Positions 16,100 to 19,461 of a stretch of 19,461 bases of DNA are shown in pieces (within the stretch, counting starts at the first letter, position 1; every line of letters starts with the position of its first letter). This stretch comes from Anaerolineales bacterium (GTDB lineage Bacteria; Chloroflexota; Anaerolineae; 4572-78; J111): NCBI GenBank assembly GCA_012032575.1, contig JAAUSP010000073.1:1-19461 (forward strand), given 5' to 3'. A program made the translations under genes and the position numbers. The notes beneath the pieces were generated by a model. That model was not told the origin of the DNA. It was given only the letters and a program-made list of their open reading frames with translations, and made no database searches.

Positions 16100-17194
16100 A
16101 TGGATCGAACTTTTCTGTATTACCAAATTGCCGAAGCCATCCGGCAGGATATTCGGAACGAAGCCCTTCGCCCCGGCGACCGATTGCCTTCGGTGCGTGA
16201 ATTGGCCACCCGTTGGAACTGCACCATTGGCACAGTTCAACGCGCTTATGAAGAACTGGCGCGGCAGGGGCTGGTAACCAGCCGCCCCGGCCAGGGAACC
16301 CATGTGACCGCCGCCATCCCGGCCACCCTGGAGACGCCTTTGCGCCGGGCTGCCCTGGTCCATCGGGCCGAGGCTTTTATCCTGGAAGCGCTGACTGCCG
16401 GCTATTCGACCCTTGAAACCGAGCAGGCCGTTCGCATGGCCCTCGATCGCTGGCGCACCTTAAGCCAGACTCCGGTTCCATTAACCGAGTCACGCCTGCG
16501 TTTTATCGGCAGCCATGACCCGGCTATGGCCCTGATTGCCGCCCGCTTTGCCGATTTTGCCCCTGGCGAAACGCCGCACCTGACCTTTTCCGGCAGCCTG
16601 GGCGGTTTGATTGCTTTGGCCGAAGGTGAAGCTGACCTGGCCGGCTGTCACCTGTGGGATGAAGAGAGTGATACTTATAACGTGCCCTTTGTCCGGCGGC
16701 TGCTGCCGGGCCGGCGGGTTGCTTTGCTCACCCTGGCTCACCGCCGCCTCGGTTTTTTGTTATCTGCGGCCAATCCAACCTTATTAATCAACCTGGAGAA
16801 CCTGGCTAATTCCGGGTTGCGTTTTATTAATCGCCAGCGCGGCGCGGGTACGCGGGTGTGGCTCGACGCCCATCTGCACCGGCTGGGTATTACGCCGGAA
16901 CAACTGCCCGGTTATGACCAGGAAAAGCGGACTCATTCCGAGGTGGCCCAGATGATTGCCGAAGGGCAGGCCGATATCGGGTTGGGAGTTGAGGCTGCCG
17001 CCCTGGCCTTTGGGCTGCGTTTCATTCCCTTAACAGAGGAACGGTACGACCTGATAATCCCTGCCGAGGCGTGGGCGTTCTCGCCCATCCAGGCTTTGGC
17101 CCACTGGCTGACCACCGATACCGCCAGGACTGAAATGATCGCGCTGGGGGGGTATGATGTTAAGGAGACGGGCCGGGTGCAGTGGGTCGAATAA
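16100..17194 (+). CDS. GntR-family regulator with periplasmic-binding-like sensor domain (putative tungstate/molybdate sensor)
   Basis: 364 residues from ATG 16100 (MDRTFLYYQIAEAIRQDI), where GntR-family winged-helix homology starts; an ATG 72 bases upstream would add a non-homologous tail over the promoter. The N-terminal winged helix (~5-72) has GDRLPSVRELATRW, CTIGTVQRAYEEL and GLVTSRPGQGTHV. A linker helix follows, then a binding-protein-like domain (~130-350; LRFIGSHDPAMALIAARF, LTFSGSLGGLIALAEGEADLAGCHLWD, FINRQRGAGTRVWLD, HSEVAQMIAEGQADIGLGVEAAA). This is the PBP_like architecture associated with molybdate/tungstate-type oxyanion sensing. No strong Shine-Dalgarno is seen. The tupA and tupB genes lie 74 bases downstream on the same strand, so it most likely controls them in response to cytoplasmic oxyanion. 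The exact ligand and sign of regulation are inferred. Confidence 0.85.
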   Translation: MDRTFLYYQIAEAIRQDIRNEALRPGDRLPSVRELATRWNCTIGTVQRAYEELARQGLVTSRPGQGTHVTAAIPATLETPLRRAALVHRAEAFILEALTAGYSTLETEQAVRMALDRWRTLSQTPVPLTESRLRFIGSHDPAMALIAARFADFAPGETPHLTFSGSLGGLIALAEGEADLAGCHLWDEESDTYNVPFVRRLLPGRRVALLTLAHRRLGFLLSAANPTLLINLENLANSGLRFINRQRGAGTRVWLDAHLHRLGITPEQLPGYDQEKRTHSEVAQMIAEGQADIGLGVEAAALAFGLRFIPLTEERYDLIIPAEAWAFSPIQALAHWLTTDTARTEMIALGGYDVKETGRVQWVE

Positions 17195-17209
17195 CCTCAT
17201 CGTTGACGG

Positions 17210-17227
17210 TGAGCGAACCATCGCTCA
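17210..17227 (+). promoter_or_regulatory. 7-bp hairpin/palindrome between regulator and tupA
   Basis: TGAGCGA (17210-17216) and TCGCTCA (17221-17227) are perfect arms with a 4-base ACCA loop. It lies in the 74-base gap between the regulator stop and tupA, 42 bases before the tupA ATG. With no T-run after it, it is a better candidate operator or leader hairpin than an intrinsic terminator. It does not resemble the CGTTATAT-type ModE site. Confidence 0.45.
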
Positions 17228-17268
17228 TTGAAATAAATCAAAAGGAGTAAGAAGAAAGGGTTTCTGCT

Positions 17269-17586
17269 ATGCAAATTAAAAAATTTCTGTTCCTGACTGT
17301 TTTGTTGGCGCTGGTGTTGAGCAGCCTGACTCCCGCGGCCATCGCCGCCCCCCCTTTACAGAGCGCGGTTGCCTGCGAGCAAGAGGTGATTGTCCAGGCT
17401 GACGACTGGCTGTCGAAGATTGCCGAAAAGGTTTATGGCGATGTTCTGGCCTACCCGGCCATTGCCGATGCCACCAACGCCAAGAATGCCGAAGACAGCA
17501 GCTTTGCCAAAATTGACAATGTGGATGTGATTGAAACGGGCTGGAAATTGTGCGTCCCCAGCCCGCCGACGCCGAGACGCTGCTGA
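17269..17586 (+). CDS. tupA: Tungstate ABC transporter binding protein TupA, N-terminal LysM-like part (frameshifted)
   Basis: First ~99 codons of a gene that continues to 18458. It has a signal peptide (1-~26; basic MQIKK then a hydrophobic core ending AAIA), probably cut by signal peptidase I because no lipobox Cys is present. Residues ~36-97 form a LysM-like domain (EVIVQADDWLSKIAEKVYGDVLAYPAIADATN...ETGWKLCVPS) bracketed by Cys36 and Cys95, which could form a disulfide. The AAAGG at 17256-17260 is the likely ribosome site, 8 bases before the ATG; a better AAAGGAG at 17241 is 21 bases away. The frame ends at 17586 with an artificial PTPRRC tail caused by frameshift site 4. Confidence 0.8.
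   Translation: MQIKKFLFLTVLLALVLSSLTPAAIAAPPLQSAVACEQEVIVQADDWLSKIAEKVYGDVLAYPAIADATNAKNAEDSSFAKIDNVDVIETGWKLCVPSPPTPRRC
17562..17564 (+). other. Frameshift site 4, inside tupA
   Basis: The CCC run at 17562-17564 is one base short: with CCCC the reading continues V-P-S-P-A-D-A-E-T-L-L-T-R into the frame that encodes the rest of TupA, giving a 396-residue protein. Neither half works alone: the first lacks the binding fold and the second lacks a signal peptide and a real start (the ATG at 17550 lies upstream of the shift). Confidence 0.88.
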
Positions 17587-18458
17587 CCCGCTCGCTGGCC
17601 GCGCCGGATGTAACCGTCTCGCCGGCCGAACCCACCGGCCAGGAAGTCGGACGCCTGGTTCTGGCGACCACCACCAGCACCCAGGACTCCGGCCTGCTGG
17701 ATGTCATCCTGCCCGATTTTGAAGCCCGCTATAGCGCCGAGGTCGAAGTGATTGCCGTGGGGACCGGCCAGGCCATTGAACTGGGTCGCAACTGCGATGC
17801 TGACGTGGTGCTGGTCCACGCCCGCAAACAGGAAGATGCTTTTGTAGCCGATGGCGCGGGCATTAACCGCCAGGATGTGATGTACAATGACTTTATCATT
17901 GTCGGCCCGGCGGCCGACCCGGCTGGAATCAAAGGGATGACCGACGTGGCGGCGGCCCTGCTCAAAATTGCCGAATCGCAGGCCCCCTTTATCTCGCGCG
18001 GCGACAATTCCGGCACCCACACTAAAGAGCAAAGCCTGTGGGAAGCCAGCGGCCTGACCCTGATTGAAGCGGCCGATGTGGACCCCACCAAACCTTACAA
18101 GCGGCCCGAAGGCGACTGGTATCAATCGGTTGGGCAGGGTATGGGCGCAGTGTTGACCATTGCCAATGAGCAGCAAGCCTACACCCTCAGCGACCGCGCT
18201 ACCTTCCTGGCCCGCCAGGCCGAAGGGACCGAATTGCAGCTTTTGGTTGAAGGCGACTCCCGCTTGTTCAATCCCTACGGCGTCATCGAAGTTAACCCGG
18301 AAAAATGCCCCGCCGTTAATACTGCCGGAGCGCAGGCTTTTGGCCAATGGCTGACCTCGCTGGAAACCCAAACCCTCATCAGCCAGTTTGGGGTGGACCA
18401 ATTTGGTGAGTCTCTCTTTATTCCCGATTCCGAGGCCTGGAACGCCGCAAAACCGTAG
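17565..18458 (+). CDS. tupA: Tungstate ABC transporter substrate-binding protein TupA, binding domain part
   Basis: C-terminal ~297 codons of tupA. After a short linker (SPAEPTGQEVG) the type II periplasmic-binding fold starts with RLVLATTTSTQDSGLLDVILPDFEA; the TTTST run (134-138 in the repaired protein) is the oxyanion-binding signature of TupA. Other family blocks are VGTGQAIELGRNCDADVVLVHAR, DVMYNDFIIVGP, ISRGDNSGTHTKEQSLW (~242-258) and NPYGVIEVNP. The protein should capture WO4(2-) outside the membrane and pass it to TupB. Compared with ordinary TupA (~270-300 residues) it carries an extra N-terminal LysM-like domain, which could hold it in the cell wall in place of a lipid anchor. It is separated from tupB by a 169-base repeat-rich spacer, unusual for this operon. 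Some TupA-like proteins also bind molybdate, so specificity is not proven. Confidence 0.88.
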   Translation, partial: ADAETLLTRSLAAPDVTVSPAEPTGQEVGRLVLATTTSTQDSGLLDVILPDFEARYSAEVEVIAVGTGQAIELGRNCDADVVLVHARKQEDAFVADGAGINRQDVMYNDFIIVGPAADPAGIKGMTDVAAALLKIAESQAPFISRGDNSGTHTKEQSLWEASGLTLIEAADVDPTKPYKRPEGDWYQSVGQGMGAVLTIANEQQAYTLSDRATFLARQAEGTELQLLVEGDSRLFNPYGVIEVNPEKCPAVNTAGAQAFGQWLTSLETQTLISQFGVDQFGESLFIPDSEAWNAAKP

Positions 18459-18487
18459 TAATCAATTTGGCAGTTTCAGGATTTGAA

Positions 18488-18510
18488 TTACCCAAAAAAA
18501 TTTAGGGTAA
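18488..18510 (+). repeat. Small hairpin after tupA
   Basis: TTACCC (18488-18493) and GGGTAA (18505-18510) pair around an A/T-rich 11-base loop, 29 bases after the tupA stop. The stem is short and has no T-run, so it is a poor terminator but could stabilise the tupA 3' end. Confidence 0.35.
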
Positions 18511-18512
18511 CT

Positions 18513-18573
18513 GAGGCGTGATACGTGAGGCGTGATGATTCCAGGCAAAACCCTGCCCGTATCACGCCTCACG
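18513..18573 (+). repeat. Inverted-repeat element with two competing stems between tupA and tupB
   Basis: GAGGCGTGAT occurs twice as a direct repeat (18513-18522 and 18527-18536), and its complement ATCACGCCTC once (18561-18570). This permits two mutually exclusive perfect 13-bp stems: 18513-18525 with 18558-18570, or 18524-18536 with 18561-18573. The GC-rich arms contrast with the flanking AT-rich sequence. It resembles dispersed intergenic palindromic elements rather than a gene-specific site. Confidence 0.7.
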
Positions 18574-18579
18574 CATTAC

Positions 18580-18620
18580 GTGTCAAAACCTGACACCTGA
18601 CACTTGATCACCTGATACCT
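18580..18620 (+). repeat. Degenerate heptamer repeats (CCTGACA-type) directly before tupB
   Basis: Units CCTGACA, CCTGACA, CTTGATCA and CCTGATA follow one another (18589-18618). The first also pairs with an upstream GTGTCA (18580-18585) to form a 6-bp hairpin with TGACAC (18591-18596). The array ends 8 bases before the tupB ATG and occupies the place where a ribosome binding site would be expected. Confidence 0.6.
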
Positions 18621-18627
18621 TCTAACC

Positions 18628-19326
18628 ATGAATGACCTCCTGCAAGGATTTATTCAGGCGTTTGAACTGATCTTCAGCTTCAGCCCGGCGCTGTATGAAG
18701 TCATCACGCTGTCGCTGCTGATCGCCGCCGTATCGTTGTTATTTAGCTCCCTGGTGGGGATTCCCCTGGGGGCGTTTTTGGGGTTGAAACGGTTTCCCGG
18801 CCGGCGGCTGGTGATGGCCTTGCTTTACACCGGAATGGGTTTTCCGCCGGTGGTGATCGGCCTGTTTGTCTACCTGATGTTCTCGCGCAGCGGACCTTTT
18901 GGCGCGTTGGGCTGGCTGTTCACCCCCAGAGCGATGAGTGTGGCCCAGACCATCATCGCTTTTCCGCTGGTGGCCGGTTTTACCATGGCCGCCGTGATGA
19001 GCGTCAACCCCAATTTGCGCCAGCAGTTGCGTGCCCTGGGCGCAACCGACTGGCAGGCGACTATCGCCATTTTGCTGGAAGCCCGCGTCGGCGTGATCGT
19101 TTCGATTGCGGCGGGTTTCGGCGCGGTCATTTCCGAAGTGGGTGCGGTGATGCTCACCGGCGGTAATATCGCCGGCAAAACCCGCACCCTGACCAGTGCC
19201 ATTATCCTGGAAACCCAGAAAGGCAATTTCGATCTGGCCATCGCCCTGGGCCTTATCCTGCTGCTTTTGTCCTTTTTTACCAACTTGTTGATGACCCAGC
19301 TTCAGGGCCGCGACTTGCATCGGTAA
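18628..19326 (+). CDS. tupB: Tungstate ABC transporter permease TupB
   Basis: 232-residue integral membrane protein with about five or six hydrophobic segments (~24-48, ~61-86, ~105-125, ~148-180, ~200-223). The MetI/ModB-type permease signature is clear: the cytoplasmic EAA loop RALGATDWQATIAILLEARVG (~139-159) contacts the ATPase. The N-terminal LYEVITLSLLIAAVSLLFSSLVGIPLGAFLGL and TGMGFPPVVIGLFVYL are typical of TupB/WtpB-like permeases. It forms the channel through which TupA-delivered tungstate enters. No Shine-Dalgarno is visible before the ATG at 18628 because heptamer repeats abut it, so it may be weakly translated. The partner ATPase (TupC) would normally be next but is not visible. 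Molybdate specificity cannot be excluded from sequence alone; assignment to tungstate rests on TupA. Confidence 0.88.
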   Translation: MNDLLQGFIQAFELIFSFSPALYEVITLSLLIAAVSLLFSSLVGIPLGAFLGLKRFPGRRLVMALLYTGMGFPPVVIGLFVYLMFSRSGPFGALGWLFTPRAMSVAQTIIAFPLVAGFTMAAVMSVNPNLRQQLRALGATDWQATIAILLEARVGVIVSIAAGFGAVISEVGAVMLTGGNIAGKTRTLTSAIILETQKGNFDLAIALGLILLLLSFFTNLLMTQLQGRDLHR

Positions 19327-19461
19327 CAATATAATGACGGATCGAATTATTTATACTCCAGACGGGCATAACTTTAACTTTTGATACTCGACATAAATTT
19401 GCGAAAAAACGAGCTTAATGAGAAACTGGACAACTTCCGATCCATTGATCTCATGGGGGTC
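19327..19461. other. AT-rich tail after tupB; no confident gene
   Basis: Composition drops sharply from the GC-rich tupB. On the plus strand an ATG at 19334 opens only 16 codons (MTDRIIYTPDGHNFNF, TGA at 19382). If one T were restored in the TTTT at 19379-19382 it would continue open to the window edge. On the minus strand a frame is open from the edge to a TAA at 19351 (~36 codons, ending LKLCPSGV), which could be the 3' end of a convergent gene. Neither resembles an ABC ATPase or a family I recognise, and no choice between them can be made here. Confidence 0.3.

Noticed and set aside
17451..18401. Long open frame (316 codons) on the minus strand opposite tupA
   Set aside because: It is a GC-driven shadow of the TupA coding strand; its translation is low-complexity Gly/Ala/Gln-rich with no family signal, while the plus strand carries clear TupA motifs.
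18739..19329. 196-codon minus-strand frame opposite tupB
   Set aside because: His/Gln/Lys-rich composition is the mirror of a hydrophobic permease gene; no ribosome site and no recognisable domain.

Overview
The window reads as a chromosomal segment of a flagellated, environmental bacterium, most likely a Chloroflexota (Anaerolineae-like) genome or metagenome-assembled genome. The lineage call is an inference. It rests on the Thr/Pro-rich LysM lipoprotein, the giant Ig-repeat surface protein with a YLP-type C-terminal tail, the GAF-rich hybrid histidine kinase, the LysM-fused tungstate-binding protein and the GntR/binding-protein-type regulator, a style I associate with that phylum. No rRNA or other lineage marker is present. 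I see no tRNA, CRISPR array or recognisable transposase.

Layout. (1) 1-865: fliW and csrA, translationally coupled, form the flagellar post-transcriptional switch, with a sigma-28-like promoter and a hairpin upstream. (2) 933-10258: a LysM/Thr-Pro lipoprotein followed 10 bases later by a giant secreted protein of about 2,713 residues (signal peptide, DUF11-like domain, about 24 Ig-like modules, a C-terminal lectin-like domain, a short YLP tail). (3) 13633-10292, minus strand: an OmpR-type response regulator followed by an REC-GAF-GAF-PAS-HisKA-HATPase hybrid kinase, convergent with the giant gene. (4) 15938-13741, minus strand: a clan GH-A-like glycoside hydrolase with C-terminal beta domains. 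(5) 16100-19326, plus strand: a GntR-type regulator with a periplasmic-binding-like sensor domain, then tupA (tungstate-binding protein carrying an N-terminal LysM-like domain) and tupB (permease). The expected ATPase tupC is not seen in the last 135 bases.

The most important technical observation is that three genes are broken by four frameshifts (about 8480, 10204, 14912 and 17564). Each is repaired by restoring one base in a short homopolymer. Repair gives full-length proteins that match their families, so I read these as sequence errors (or much less likely recent mutations) rather than programmed events, and I annotate the pieces as parts of single genes.

Functionally, the left part looks like a motility/surface-attachment region: FliW-CsrA control next to a wall-binding lipoprotein and a giant adhesin-like protein, facing a two-component system. 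The right part looks like a metal-oxyanion (tungstate, possibly molybdate) uptake locus with its own one-component sensor. Base composition also differs: the left ~13 kb is AT-richer and the GH and tup genes are clearly GC-richer, with another AT-rich patch at the extreme right end.
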